A stretch of 64,000 nt of DNA, taken from Gilliamella sp. ESL0405 (GTDB taxonomy: Bacteria > Pseudomonadota > Gammaproteobacteria > Enterobacterales > Orbaceae). Location of the stretch: positions 434,001 through 498,000 of the forward strand of contig NZ_CP048265.1 in the NCBI RefSeq assembly GCF_019469205.1. The letters are read 5' to 3'. A program made the position numbers and the translations under genes. The notes beneath the pieces are model-generated. The model ran no database searches. It saw only the letters and a list, made by a program, of their open reading frames with translations, and was not told the origin of the DNA. Of the stretch, positions 18,018-28,131 are shown piece after piece (positions within the stretch are counted from its first letter, which is position 1; each line of letters starts with the position of its first letter).

Positions 18018-19349
18018 ATGGAAATAAACACAGCAAAACAAAAAAGGACTAATACTCGGTGGTTAACAGTCATTTTTTTATTCATTGTCACTGCTATCAA
18101 TTATGGTGACAGGGCGACCTTAGGTATTGCCGGCAAAGCAATGTCAGGCGAATTGGGTTTTGATGCCGCAGCCATGGGCTGGGTTATGTCGTCGTTCGGT
18201 ATCGCCTATGTCATCGGGCAGTTACCGGGAGGCTGGCTATTAGATAGATTTGGTTCAAAACGTGTCTATTTTTGCAGTATTTTATTTTGGTCTATTTTTA
18301 CTTTATTACAAGGCACCGTACATTTTTTTATCGGGGCTTGGGCGTTAATTATGCTCTTTACGTTCCGTTTCTTAATGGGACTTGCTGAAGCGCCGTCATT
18401 CCCCGGCAATAGCCGAATTACCGCCGCTTGGTTTCCGGCTAAAGAAAGAGCCACTGCGGTCGCTATTTTCAATTCTGCACAATATTTTGCTACGGTAATA
18501 TTTGCGCCCATTATGGGCTGGTTAACCCATGAATATGGTTGGCAATCGGTGTTTTTCTTTATGGGTGGCTTAGGTGTACTAATTAGTGTGGTGACACTCT
18601 TTGTGATTCACAACCCTAAAGATCATCCATGGGCAAATCAAGCCGAAGTTGATTATATCGTCGATGGCGGGGCATTGGTCGATATGGATCAGAAAAAAAG
18701 CCAGACGAAAAAAGAGGGACCAAAATTAGCTTATCTTACCCAACTTTTAACGAATCGAATGTTATTAGGCGTCTACCTTGGTCAGTATTGTATTAACTGT
18801 TTAACGTTTTTCTTTATTACTTGGTTTCCTATCTATCTTGCCACTCAACGAGGAATGAATATTAAAGAAGTTGGTTTTGCCGCTGCGATTCCGGCTATTT
18901 GTGGATTTATTGGTGGTATCAGTGGTGGCGTGTTCTCCGATTTTCTGATGCGAAAAACCGGATCGCTCTCTATTGCCCGTAAAACACCAATCATTTTAGG
19001 TATGTTGTTTTCAATGACCATGATTTTATGTAACTACGTCGATTCAATTGGATTAGTCATTTTATTTATGTCCATGGCTTTCTTTGGTAAAGGCGTCGGT
19101 GCACTCGGTTGGGCAGTAATGGCCGATACCGCACCCAAAGAGATGAGTGGACTGGCTGGCGGATTATTTAACATGTTCGGTAATGCATCAAGCATCATCT
19201 CACCAATTATTATCGGTTATATCGTGGCATGGACAGGTCGATTTGAATGGGCGCTAGTGTTTGTCGCCGGTCATGCTTTTGTTGCAGCGTTTAGTTATTT
19301 GGTGCTTGTTGGCCCGATTAAACGCATGGAACTGAAGAAAAAACCTTAA
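18018..19349 (+). CDS. gudP: D-glucarate/galactarate:H+ symporter, MFS (GudP/GarP type)
   Basis: This inner-membrane major facilitator imports aldarates. The 443-residue protein has about 12 hydrophobic segments. NYGDRATLGIAG in the first segment and the MFS signature GGWLLDRFGSKR after the second are characteristic of the anion:cation symporter subfamily with GudP and GarP. It is the first gene of a plus-strand operon that continues with the two dehydratase genes, the aldolase, the reductase and the kinase. E. coli keeps gudP and garP in separate operons; here one transporter serves a merged cluster, so the gudP name reflects position and not proven preference. Confidence 0.9.
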   Translation: MEINTAKQKRTNTRWLTVIFLFIVTAINYGDRATLGIAGKAMSGELGFDAAAMGWVMSSFGIAYVIGQLPGGWLLDRFGSKRVYFCSILFWSIFTLLQGTVHFFIGAWALIMLFTFRFLMGLAEAPSFPGNSRITAAWFPAKERATAVAIFNSAQYFATVIFAPIMGWLTHEYGWQSVFFFMGGLGVLISVVTLFVIHNPKDHPWANQAEVDYIVDGGALVDMDQKKSQTKKEGPKLAYLTQLLTNRMLLGVYLGQYCINCLTFFFITWFPIYLATQRGMNIKEVGFAAAIPAICGFIGGISGGVFSDFLMRKTGSLSIARKTPIILGMLFSMTMILCNYVDSIGLVILFMSMAFFGKGVGALGWAVMADTAPKEMSGLAGGLFNMFGNASSIISPIIIGYIVAWTGRFEWALVFVAGHAFVAAFSYLVLVGPIKRMELKKKP

Positions 19350-19392
19350 CGACAACGTGCTTATTGAATTAACTACCTAGGAGAGATCGAAT

Positions 19393-20730
19393 ATGAATAC
19401 GCAATCAGTGCCAGTGATTACCTCTATGCAAGTTATTCCGGTGGCTGGGTATGACAGCATGCTGATGAATATTGGTGGTGCACATAGCCCCTATTTTACC
19501 CGAAATATCGTTATTTTGAAGGACAATAGCGGCCATATCGGTTTAGGGGAGGCACCCGGCGGAGTGACGATTGAAAACGCTCTGAAACAAGCTATTGCAC
19601 ATGTCGAAGGGCAACCTATTTCTATCCTTAATCGAATTGTTAATGATATGCATCAAGGCTACCTTGATGATGATTATGACTCTTTTGGTAAAGGTGCATG
19701 GACATTTGAATTACGAGTCAATGCCGTAGCGGCACTCGAATCGGCATTACTCGATTTAATGGGGCAATTTTTAAATGTACCGGTTGCTGAATTACTTGGG
19801 GCAGGTAAACAGCGAGATGAAGTTACCGTGCTCGGCTACCTGTTTTATATCGGTGATGCCAACAAGACCGATCTCGAGTATGACCAACCCGCAACGAAAG
19901 GCCACCCATGGTACAACATTCGCCGGCGACAAGCTATGACAACTGAGTCAGTGGTTGAGCTGGCGCAAGCGGCACAAGATCGCTACGGCTTTAAAGACTT
20001 CAAAATGAAAGGTGGAGTGTTAGCGGGTGAACAAGAGATTGAAACAGTCATAGAACTTAAAAAGCAGTTTCCCGATGCACGCATTACCTTAGATCCAAAC
20101 GGTGGTTGGTGGTTAGATGATGCCATTAAACTTTGTAAAGGGCTTAATAATGTGCTGACTTATGCCGAAGACCCTTGTGGCGCAGAGCATGGCTACTGCG
20201 GGCGTGAAGTCATGGCTGAATTTCGTCGGGCAACCGGTATACCAACTGCCACCAATATGGTTGCAACCAACTGGCGTGAACTGTGCCATTCCATTATGTT
20301 ACAAGCGGTCGATATACCGCTAGCCGATCCCCATTTTTGGACATTAACCGGCGCCAGTCGTGTCGCACAACTTTGTCATGAATGGGGGCTGACTTGGGGG
20401 TGCCATTCGAATAACCATTTTGATATTTCACTGGCAATGTTTAGCCATGTCGGTGCCTCTGCGCCCGGTAATCCAACTGCACTTGATACCCATTGGATAT
20501 GGCAAGAAGGTCAAGCCCGTTTAACGCAAGACCCGCTGCAAATTCGCCATGGCAAGATCAAATTACACGACAAGCCCGGTCTTGGGATTGAATTGGATAT
20601 GGAGCAAGTCAATTGCGCACATGAGCTTTATAAAAAATTACCAAATGGGGCACGTAATGATGCCATTGCCATGCAATATCTCATTGAAAATTGGCAATTT
20701 GACCGCAAGCGCCCATGCATGGTTCGTTAA
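19393..20730 (+). CDS. gudX: Glucarate dehydratase-related protein GudX
   Basis: This enolase-superfamily protein (445 residues) is paralogous to the next gene. It matches E. coli GudX, for example in [26 protein letters not shown] sequence near residue 98 (here [20 protein letters not shown]) and in ELLGAGKQR. The glucarate dehydratase machinery appears complete: Lys204-x-Lys206, metal ligands Asp234, Glu265 and Asn288, and His338 in CHSNNH. E. coli GudX is regarded as a less active relative of GudD, so the retained residues leave open whether this one is catalytic on glucarate or a related diacid. It starts 43 bases after gudP with GGAGAG upstream. The order gudP-gudX-gudD is the same as in E. 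coli. Confidence 0.9.
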   Translation: MNTQSVPVITSMQVIPVAGYDSMLMNIGGAHSPYFTRNIVILKDNSGHIGLGEAPGGVTIENALKQAIAHVEGQPISILNRIVNDMHQGYLDDDYDSFGKGAWTFELRVNAVAALESALLDLMGQFLNVPVAELLGAGKQRDEVTVLGYLFYIGDANKTDLEYDQPATKGHPWYNIRRRQAMTTESVVELAQAAQDRYGFKDFKMKGGVLAGEQEIETVIELKKQFPDARITLDPNGGWWLDDAIKLCKGLNNVLTYAEDPCGAEHGYCGREVMAEFRRATGIPTATNMVATNWRELCHSIMLQAVDIPLADPHFWTLTGASRVAQLCHEWGLTWGCHSNNHFDISLAMFSHVGASAPGNPTALDTHWIWQEGQARLTQDPLQIRHGKIKLHDKPGLGIELDMEQVNCAHELYKKLPNGARNDAIAMQYLIENWQFDRKRPCMVR

Positions 20731-20771
20731 AACAGATTTAAAGAAATTGAGAAATAAAAGAGGTAAAAACT

Positions 20772-22106
20772 ATGAGTTCATCAACGCCGATTATTACGCA
20801 AATGCATGTCTATCCGGTGGCCGGTTATGACAGCATGTTACTGAATTTAAGCGGAGCACACGCCCCTTACTTCACCCGTAATATCGTCATTCTTAAAGAT
20901 AATTCCGGTAACATTGGCGTCGGGGAAGTTCCTTGCGTAGGCCGAGTTACTCAAACCCTTGAAGATGCCAAACCGCTGGTTGTGGGACAATCGATTGCCC
21001 AATATAAAAATGTTATGAATCGTGTCCGAACGGCGTTTGCTGACCGTGATGTCGGTGGGCGAGGTAATCAAACATTCGACCAGCGCTCAACCATTCATGT
21101 GGTGACAGCGATTGAAGCGGCAATGTTAGACCTGCTAGGCAAGCATCTAGGCGTTACCGTTGCTTCGCTTTTAGGCGAAGGACAGCAACGTGATGAAGTG
21201 AAAATGCTTGGCTATCTATTTTATATCGGCGATAGGCAAAAAACCGATTTACCTTATCAAAGCCAACCCAATGAGCAGTGCGATTGGTATCGACTGCGAC
21301 ATGAAGAAGCCTTAACCCCAGACAAAATTGCTCGTTTAGCGCAGGCAACTTATGAAAAATATGGCTTTTGTGATTTTAAATTAAAAGGCGGTGTGTTATC
21401 TGCGCAAGATGAAGCCGAAGCCGTGATTGCCATTAAGCAAAAATTCCCTGAAGCACGCGTAACGCTCGACCCAAATGGCGGGTGGTTATTAGATGAAGCG
21501 ATACAAATCGGCAAATACTTAAAAGATACCTTGACCTATGCAGAAGATCCGTGTGGCGCAGAACAAGGCTACTCTGGGCGAGAAATTATGGCTGAATTTC
21601 GCCGTGCGACAGGTTTGCCTACCGCAACCAACATGATTGCAACTGACTGGCGTCAAATGGGACACACTTTATCGTTACAATCGGTCGATATCCCACTTGC
21701 TGATCCGCATTTTTGGACAATGAACGGCTCAGTAAGGGTTGCGCAACTGTGCCATGAGTTTGGCTTAACGTGGGGCTCACACTCCAATAATCATTTTGAT
21801 ATCTCGCTCGCCATGTTTACCCATGTTGGTGCAGCGGCGCCGGGTGAACCAACTGCGTTAGATACACATTGGATCTGGCAAGAAGGTAATCAGCGTTTAA
21901 CCAAAGAGCCATTACAAATAGTCAATGGCAAAATCAAAGTACCGGAAAAACCGGGTTTAGGTATCGAGGTTGATATCGATCAAGTTCTCAAAGCCCACGA
22001 GCTATTTAAAAGCATGGGGCTGGGCAATCGTAATGATGCCGTAGCTATGCAATATCTCATCCCTAACTGGCAATTCGACAATAAAAGGCCGTGTTTGGTC
22101 AGATAG
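20772..22106 (+). CDS. gudD: D-glucarate dehydratase GudD
   Basis: GudD dehydrates D-glucarate (and L-idarate) to 5-keto-4-deoxy-D-glucarate using a magnesium-stabilised enolate. The 444-residue sequence follows E. coli GudD closely, including [13 protein letters not shown] near residue 95 and [11 protein letters not shown] near 174. The catalytic Lys203-x-Lys205 pair and His337 in SHSNNH are present. A run of matching stretches with the preceding gudX ([34 protein letters not shown]) shows an old duplication, also present in E. coli. It begins 41 bases after gudX with AGAGGT upstream. Confidence 0.95.
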   Translation: MSSSTPIITQMHVYPVAGYDSMLLNLSGAHAPYFTRNIVILKDNSGNIGVGEVPCVGRVTQTLEDAKPLVVGQSIAQYKNVMNRVRTAFADRDVGGRGNQTFDQRSTIHVVTAIEAAMLDLLGKHLGVTVASLLGEGQQRDEVKMLGYLFYIGDRQKTDLPYQSQPNEQCDWYRLRHEEALTPDKIARLAQATYEKYGFCDFKLKGGVLSAQDEAEAVIAIKQKFPEARVTLDPNGGWLLDEAIQIGKYLKDTLTYAEDPCGAEQGYSGREIMAEFRRATGLPTATNMIATDWRQMGHTLSLQSVDIPLADPHFWTMNGSVRVAQLCHEFGLTWGSHSNNHFDISLAMFTHVGAAAPGEPTALDTHWIWQEGNQRLTKEPLQIVNGKIKVPEKPGLGIEVDIDQVLKAHELFKSMGLGNRNDAVAMQYLIPNWQFDNKRPCLVR

Positions 22107-22149
22107 TTGGCATGGATGATTAAAAATAGATAAAAATCGAGGTAATTGC

Positions 22150-22920
22150 ATGAAAAAACTCACTTGTCACAATCAATTTAAACAAGACATGTTGGCAAGA
22201 AAAAAATTGATTGGTTGTTGGGCTGCATTAGGTAGTCCGATCTCAACAGAAATATTGGGCTTAGCCGGTTTTGATTGGTTACTGCTGGACGGCGAGCATG
22301 CCATTAATGATGTGGTGTCGTTTGTCCCGCAATTAATGGCCTTAAAAGATAGCCCGAGCGTGCCAATTGTGCGCCCGGCCTGGAATGATCAAGTACTGAT
22401 TAAACGTTTGCTTGATGTTGGTTTTTATAACTTCTTAATTCCGTATGTCGAGACGGCTTTGCAAGCAAAACAAGCGGTCTCTTATACCCGCTATCCACCT
22501 GAAGGTTTAAGGGGAGTGTCGGTTTCACATCGTAGCAATGCGTTTGGCACAATACCGGATTACTTTGAAAAAATTAATCAAAATATTTGTGTGATCGTTC
22601 AAGTTGAAACCCAACAAGCGGTGGATAACGTTGCTCAAATCACCGCTGTTGACGGCGTCGACGGTATTTTTGTTGGCCCGAGCGATCTTTCTGCCTCGTT
22701 AGGGCATTTTGGCAATCCAAAACATCCACAGGTGCAAGCGGCGATCAAACAGGTATTTGATGAAGCAAAAAAACAAGGGAAAGCTTGTGGCATATTAGCC
22801 CCGATAGAAGCTGACGCACATCATTATATCGAAATGGGGGCAACGTTTGTTGCCGTCGGCAATGATCTGGGCTTGCTAAGAATGGCAACGCAATCATTAG
22901 CCGATAAATTTCTAAAATAA
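22150..22920 (+). CDS. garL: 5-keto-4-deoxy-D-glucarate aldolase GarL
   Basis: GarL cleaves the dehydratase product 5-keto-4-deoxy-D-glucarate into pyruvate and tartronate semialdehyde. It is a metal-dependent class II aldolase of the HpcH/HpaI family. The 256 residues equal the E. coli length. Visible family features are LLDGEHA near residue 48, the metal ligand region [10 protein letters not shown] near 150 and [10 protein letters not shown] near 177. It is the fourth gene of the gud/gar operon, separated from gudD by 43 bases with GAGGT upstream. Confidence 0.95.
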   Translation: MKKLTCHNQFKQDMLARKKLIGCWAALGSPISTEILGLAGFDWLLLDGEHAINDVVSFVPQLMALKDSPSVPIVRPAWNDQVLIKRLLDVGFYNFLIPYVETALQAKQAVSYTRYPPEGLRGVSVSHRSNAFGTIPDYFEKINQNICVIVQVETQQAVDNVAQITAVDGVDGIFVGPSDLSASLGHFGNPKHPQVQAAIKQVFDEAKKQGKACGILAPIEADAHHYIEMGATFVAVGNDLGLLRMATQSLADKFLK

Positions 22921-22955
22921 CAGCCATTACTATAAGCGTAATAAAGGAGAGTAAA

Positions 22956-23837
22956 ATGAAAATTGGTTTTATTGGTTTAGGAATAATGGGTAAACCGATG
23001 AGCAAAAACTTGCTAAAAGCAGGTTATTCACTGGTCGTTTGCGATAAAAATCAAGCTTCAGTTGATGAACTTATCAAAGCGGGTGCACAAAGTGCCACCA
23101 ACGCAAAACAAGTTGCTCAACAATGTGATGTGATTATTACTATGTTACCTAATTCACCACATGTGAAAGAGGTTGTCTTAGGTGAAAATGGGATTGTTGA
23201 AGGCGCCAAAGCCGGTACAACCATTATTGATATGAGCTCGATTGCGCCATTAGCCAGCCGGGAGATTCATGATGAAGTCGTTAAAAAAGGCTTAGTGATG
23301 TTAGATGCGCCAGTGAGCGGTGGCGAGCCTAAAGCGATAGACGGCACCTTATCTGTCATGGTTGGTGGGGATAAAGCGGTATTTGATAAACATTATGATT
23401 TAATGAAAGCTATGGCTGGTTCAGTGGTTTATACCGGTGAAATTGGCGCAGGTAATGTGACTAAGCTTGCTAATCAAGTCATCGTAGCACTCAACATTGC
23501 TGCCATGTCAGAAGCATTGGTTTTAGCCACGAAAGCTGGGGTTAACCCGCAACTCGTATATCAAGCAATACGCGGCGGACTTGCCGGTAGTACGGTGTTA
23601 GATGCCAAAGCGCCAATGGTGTTAGAACGCAATTTTAAACCGGGCTTTAAAATCGATCTCCATATCAAAGATCTGCAAAATGCTTTAGATACCTCTCATG
23701 GGGTGGGGACTTCATTACCGTTAACAGCAATTGTTATGGAGATGATGCAAGCACTGAAAACCGACGGTATGGGCGAAAGTGACCATAGTGCCCTTGCTCG
23801 TTATTATGAAGCTTTAGCGAAAATCGAAATTAAGTAA
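22956..23837 (+). CDS. garR: Tartronate semialdehyde reductase GarR
   Basis: GarR reduces tartronate semialdehyde to D-glycerate with NADH, the step after the aldolase. The 293-residue protein belongs to the beta-hydroxyacid dehydrogenase family. It has the N-terminal dinucleotide loop GFIGLGIMGKPM, the substrate-binding DAPVSGGEPKAIDGTL near residue 118, and the catalytic lysine in GNVTKLANQ near 168. AAAGGAG precedes the ATG. The same enzyme is used in glyoxylate carboligase pathways, but its placement here assigns it to aldarate use. Confidence 0.95.
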   Translation: MKIGFIGLGIMGKPMSKNLLKAGYSLVVCDKNQASVDELIKAGAQSATNAKQVAQQCDVIITMLPNSPHVKEVVLGENGIVEGAKAGTTIIDMSSIAPLASREIHDEVVKKGLVMLDAPVSGGEPKAIDGTLSVMVGGDKAVFDKHYDLMKAMAGSVVYTGEIGAGNVTKLANQVIVALNIAAMSEALVLATKAGVNPQLVYQAIRGGLAGSTVLDAKAPMVLERNFKPGFKIDLHIKDLQNALDTSHGVGTSLPLTAIVMEMMQALKTDGMGESDHSALARYYEALAKIEIK

Positions 23838-23900
23838 TTTATGTCAATATTGAGTATGGCAACATACTCAATCACCTTGACCAATTCCAAAAGGATATTT

Positions 23901-25049
23901 ATGAACATTGTCATTGCGCCTGATACTTTTAAAGAAAGTCTGAGTGCCATAGATGTTGCTAAGACAATAAAAGCGGGATTTTTACAGGTTTACCCTGATG
24001 CAACATACTCGTTATTACCTGTCGCTGACGGCGGAGAAGGTACCGTTAATGCAATGGTTGATGCATTAAAAGGACATAAAGTGACAGTCACAGTAACTGA
24101 CCCGTTAGGCGAGCCGGGACATGCTTTTTATGGCATATCACAAGACGGACAAACTGCCATTATCGAAATGGCGACCGCCAGCGGGCTTGAACGTGTTCCG
24201 TTTGAACGGCGAGATGCTAAAATTACCACCTCATATGGTACCGGTGAACTTATCAAAGATGCCTTAGATCGGGGTTGTAAAAAATTTATCATCGGTATTG
24301 GCGGCAGTGCGACCAATGACGGTGGGGCAGGGATGCTACAAGCATTAGGTGTCAAACTGTTAGATAAATTTGGTCACCAAATAGGTTTTGGTGGCGTTTC
24401 GCTCAGTGCACTTGATAGTATCGATATCAGCCAAATGGATGAGAGAATAAAGCATTGTGAATTTGAAGTCGCTTGTGATGTTACCAATCCACTTACCGGT
24501 GAAAATGGCGCATCGGCTATTTTTGGTCCACAAAAAGGGGCAACACCGCAAGATATTCAATTACTTGATGCAAATCTTAAACACTTTGCCAGTCTGATTA
24601 AAGGTTGCTTTAATATCGACATAGAGACCGTTCCCGGTACCGGAGCGGCGGGCGGAATGGGCGCGGCATTATTGGCATTTATGCAAGCAAAATTAAGGCC
24701 GGGCATTGAAATTATTACCGAATTACTTAATTTAGATAGCTTAATTGAACAAGCCGATTTAGTGGTGACCGGTGAAGGTCGGTTAGATTATCAGAGTGTC
24801 AACGGTAAAGTACCGGTTGGGGTGGCAAATATCGCCAAAAAGTATAATAAACCGGTTATTGCTATTGTTGGCAGTTTAGGCGATAAAGCTGAGGCGGTCT
24901 ATCCTTATGGCATAACTGCTATGTTTAGTATTCTTAGTCAAGTGTCGAGTTTATCTCAAGCACTGGATCGAAAAGTCGCCGAAACGAATCTTTATCACAC
25001 CTCGAAAAATATTGCATTAACCTTAAAAATCGGTAAAACATTGTGCTAA
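23901..25049 (+). CDS. garK: Glycerate 2-kinase GarK
   Basis: GarK phosphorylates D-glycerate to 2-phosphoglycerate, feeding glycolysis. The start is placed at ATG 23901, which has AAGGAT upstream and gives 382 residues (E. coli 381); the frame is open from 23841 but the additional N-terminal residues do not resemble the family. The glycerate kinase type 1 fold is recognisable from MNIVIAPDTFKESLSA at the start, PVADGGEGT near residue 39, GIGGSATNDGGAGM near 132 and GTGAAGGMGAAL near 250. It closes the operon at a strong terminator. Confidence 0.95.
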   Translation: MNIVIAPDTFKESLSAIDVAKTIKAGFLQVYPDATYSLLPVADGGEGTVNAMVDALKGHKVTVTVTDPLGEPGHAFYGISQDGQTAIIEMATASGLERVPFERRDAKITTSYGTGELIKDALDRGCKKFIIGIGGSATNDGGAGMLQALGVKLLDKFGHQIGFGGVSLSALDSIDISQMDERIKHCEFEVACDVTNPLTGENGASAIFGPQKGATPQDIQLLDANLKHFASLIKGCFNIDIETVPGTGAAGGMGAALLAFMQAKLRPGIEIITELLNLDSLIEQADLVVTGEGRLDYQSVNGKVPVGVANIAKKYNKPVIAIVGSLGDKAEAVYPYGITAMFSILSQVSSLSQALDRKVAETNLYHTSKNIALTLKIGKTLC

Positions 25050-25053
25050 TAAA

Positions 25054-25085
25054 AAAGCCCTTTAAGTTAAAGGGCTTTATTTTTT
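25054..25085. terminator. Bidirectional terminator between garK and the OPT transporter gene
   Basis: AAAGCCCTTT (25054-25063) pairs with AAAGGGCTTT (25069-25078), flanked by A-rich sequence on the left and a T-run on the right, so it can act on both converging transcripts. Confidence 0.9.
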
Positions 25086-25097
25086 GCTTACGCAATA

Positions 25098-27104
25098 TTA
25101 GGATTTTTTAATCGCAGTCAGTGCCCGACGAATAAAATATAAACAGATAATCACAAACACCGCTAAGCCTAAGTATTGTGGTAATAGCCCTAGATCGGCT
25201 GATATTGCAAGCGGCGCATCACTACCGCCACTGGTAATGCTAATCACGATTACGATAGCTAGCAATACCCCAACTAAACTTTCACCGACAATTAACCCCG
25301 ATGCAATTAATGCCGCTTTGCGATCGACGTTTTTAAATTGTTCTTCCGGATCTAGGTTCGCTTTTTTGGCTTTAGCATAAGCTTTACGCTTAATTATCCA
25401 CGAAAGTAGTGTACCAATAAAAATCGGAGTGGTAATGGTTGGTGGTAAGTAGATCCCTAAACCAACAGCCAATGCCGGCAAGCGAAACTTAGATTGGTTT
25501 TTAGCTAAAATTAAATCGATAATAATAATAATTGATCCAACCGCTAAGCCAATTAAAATCATTGTCCAATCAAGCTGATGAGAAAATATCCCTTTGGCAA
25601 TGGTGGTCATTAGTGTCGCTTGAGGCGCCGCTAATACTTGAGATTGATCCATATCTGCCCTAGGTAAGGCGCCGGTGAATCCATAAGCGTTATATAAAAT
25701 TTCAAGAATAGGTGCGATAACAATGGCACCAACAACACAACCAATTAAAAGTGCAACTTGTTGTTTCCATGGTGTTGCATTGACTAAGTAACCGGTTTTT
25801 AAATCTTGCAAATTATCGTTTGAGATGCAGGCAACGGCTAAAACTGTGCTGGTAGTAAATAGCGCTAATGCGGTTGCAAAATTAGTCCCTTCAGGGGTAG
25901 ATAACAAATCATTGGCTTGCCCAATTACCAATAAAATAAGTGATATGGCAATTGCAGCAACAATGGCAATACCGGACATTGGGCTTGCTGAAGAGCCGAC
26001 TAAACCTGCCATATAGCCACACGCCGCCGCAACAAGAAAGCCCATAATAAATGCAAATAACACAGCGCAAATAACTAACATCCAAGCAACACCAGCGGAT
26101 AAGCCACTGTCGGAAATAAACGCATAAAAAGTGGCGACTAAGATAACAACCATACCAGCCATAATCGAAAAGATCGCTTTTGGTGATAAGTCACGTTCGG
26201 TTGGTGCAATATCATCAACCGAAACATCGGCACGTAATGTTCTAAATGAGATTTTTAATCCTTCAATCACGGGTTTGATTAACGTCAGTAGTGTCCAAAT
26301 TGCAGCAATTGCAATGGTGCCGGCGCCGATAAAACGAATATCTTTAGCCCAAAGCCCCATAGCCACACTGGCTAATGATTCGCTGGTGTCATAGTCGGTA
26401 ATTGCGCTTAAAATAGGTATGCCAAACACCCAGCCGATAATGGTGCCGATTAACACGGCAATACCGGAAATAATACCAATCAAATAACCGGCACTGAGTA
26501 AAGCTAATGAAAAGCCCATCGGTAATTGGAAGATTGATTTACCGCCAGTAAACCAATAAGAGGCGCTTTCTGACAAAACCCGAAAACCGTTAGTAAACAG
26601 ACTCACACCAGAGGCAATAACGCCACCAACTAAAATATCTTTCAATCCGGCATTGGAATCATCACCCTCAGTTTTTGAGCCTGCTTTTAATATCTCCGCA
26701 GCGGCAACCCCTTCCGGATAAGGTAAGGTGCTTTTTACCACCATAATATGGCGTAGTGGAATTGAAAATAGTACTCCAAGCATCCCCCCGGCGGCACAGA
26801 TAGCAAAAGTGAGCCAAAACGGGAAATCTTGCCAATAGCCGATCATTAACAATCCGGGTAAAACAAATATAATCGAGGAAAGTGTACCGGCTGCCGATGC
26901 TTGAGTCTGCACCATATTGTTTTCTAATATGGTTGAGCCGGAAAATAGCCTTAATACCGCCATGGAAATCACCGCGGCTGGGATAGCGGAAGAAAAAGTT
27001 AACCCCACTTTTAAGCCAAGGTAAACATTTGATGCGGTAAATATAATTGTAATAAGGGCACCAAGAATTGTACCTCTCAATGTCAGTTCGCGTAAATTAT
27101 TCAT
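25098..27104 (-). CDS. OPT-family oligopeptide transporter
   Basis: This 668-residue inner-membrane protein has about 15 hydrophobic segments and belongs to the oligopeptide transporter (OPT) superfamily, bacterial branch, as found in Pasteurellaceae and other proteobacteria. The N-terminal part (LTLRGTILGALITIIFTASN, GLKVGLTFSSAIPAAV) and the PYPEGVAAAEIL motif near residue 128 are typical. Bacterial members are proton-coupled and usually annotated as peptide transporters; the true substrate is generally not established. No gene next to it helps assign one. It is monocistronic, and mazG lies divergently 229 bases away. Confidence 0.85.
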   Translation of the reverse strand: MNNLRELTLRGTILGALITIIFTASNVYLGLKVGLTFSSAIPAAVISMAVLRLFSGSTILENNMVQTQASAAGTLSSIIFVLPGLLMIGYWQDFPFWLTFAICAAGGMLGVLFSIPLRHIMVVKSTLPYPEGVAAAEILKAGSKTEGDDSNAGLKDILVGGVIASGVSLFTNGFRVLSESASYWFTGGKSIFQLPMGFSLALLSAGYLIGIISGIAVLIGTIIGWVFGIPILSAITDYDTSESLASVAMGLWAKDIRFIGAGTIAIAAIWTLLTLIKPVIEGLKISFRTLRADVSVDDIAPTERDLSPKAIFSIMAGMVVILVATFYAFISDSGLSAGVAWMLVICAVLFAFIMGFLVAAACGYMAGLVGSSASPMSGIAIVAAIAISLILLVIGQANDLLSTPEGTNFATALALFTTSTVLAVACISNDNLQDLKTGYLVNATPWKQQVALLIGCVVGAIVIAPILEILYNAYGFTGALPRADMDQSQVLAAPQATLMTTIAKGIFSHQLDWTMILIGLAVGSIIIIIDLILAKNQSKFRLPALAVGLGIYLPPTITTPIFIGTLLSWIIKRKAYAKAKKANLDPEEQFKNVDRKAALIASGLIVGESLVGVLLAIVIVISITSGGSDAPLAISADLGLLPQYLGLAVFVIICLYFIRRALTAIKKS

Positions 27105-27333
27105 TAAATGTAATTAAGTTAATTTGTTATGTGAACATTATATACTTAATTGGTGTTTATCTGCTACAAGTTATATTTTTTAACAGTTTTTAACCGTTTT
27201 TATGCTTGTTTTTTAACAAAAACAGGCTTTAAAAAACAAAATTAAAGCTGAAAGTGCCAGTAGACAGTAAAAATGGTCAAGTTGTGTTACACTTATTTTT
27301 CAATGACCAATCTAAACTATTAAGAGAAAACCA

Positions 27334-28131
27334 GTGAACCAACTTAAGTGCTTACAGGCGATTACCAAACAGTTACGTGACCCGATTAAAGGGTGTTCAT
27401 GGGATAGCAAGCAAACTTTTGATTCATTAAAGTCTTATACTCTCGAAGAGACCTATGAAGTTTTAGATGCGATTGATAGAAAAGACATGGACGAACTAAA
27501 AAAAGAGCTGGGCGATCTCTTATTTCAAATTGTGTTTTATGCTGATCTTGCCAGCGATCAAGGCGAGTTCAATTTTGACGATATTTGTTCGTCAGTAGCC
27601 GATAAACTCGTCAGCCGTCATCCACATGTTTTTGCTGATAAAACCGCTGAAAAGCCGAACTGGGAGCAGTTAAAGCAAAAAGAACGTGATCAAAGGGCGC
27701 AATATTCACTATTAGATGATATCCCCAACGCCATTCCGGCGCTAATGAAAGCTGAAAAAATACAAAAACGCTGCGCATCAGTTGGATTTGATTGGGTTGA
27801 GTTAAAACCCGTTATCGATAAAGTGAAAGAAGAGCTTTGTGAAGTGGAAGAGGAATTGAATAAAACCACACAAGATCAATCCAAAATTGAAGAAGAGCTT
27901 GGCGACCTATTTTTTGCCACCGTTAATTTAGCCAGACATTTAAAAGTTAAATCTGAGTTATGCTTACAAAATGCCAATAACAAGTTTATTCGGCGTTTTA
28001 AACAAGTTGAAGCATTACTGAAACATAAAAAGGACAATTTAGCCGATGCAACACTTGAAGAAATGGAAGATGCATGGCAAATTGTCAAACAATCTGAACA
28101 ATTATCTAGCGAAGTGAATAAAAATGACTGA
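27334..28131 (+). CDS. mazG: Nucleoside triphosphate pyrophosphohydrolase MazG
   Basis: MazG hydrolyses NTPs and dNTPs to monophosphates and pyrophosphate, limiting damaged nucleotides and affecting ppGpp levels. The 265-residue protein (E. coli 263) has the tandem MazG fold. The catalytic N-terminal copy has EETYEVLDAI followed by KELGDLLFQIVFYAD; the second copy has CEVEEEL and EEELGDLFFATVNLA. GCSWD and SRHPHVF are further signatures. The start codon is GTG 27334, with AAGAGA upstream. There is no mazEF nearby. The stop overlaps the following gene by eight bases. Confidence 0.95.
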   Translation: MNQLKCLQAITKQLRDPIKGCSWDSKQTFDSLKSYTLEETYEVLDAIDRKDMDELKKELGDLLFQIVFYADLASDQGEFNFDDICSSVADKLVSRHPHVFADKTAEKPNWEQLKQKERDQRAQYSLLDDIPNAIPALMKAEKIQKRCASVGFDWVELKPVIDKVKEELCEVEEELNKTTQDQSKIEEELGDLFFATVNLARHLKVKSELCLQNANNKFIRRFKQVEALLKHKKDNLADATLEEMEDAWQIVKQSEQLSSEVNKND

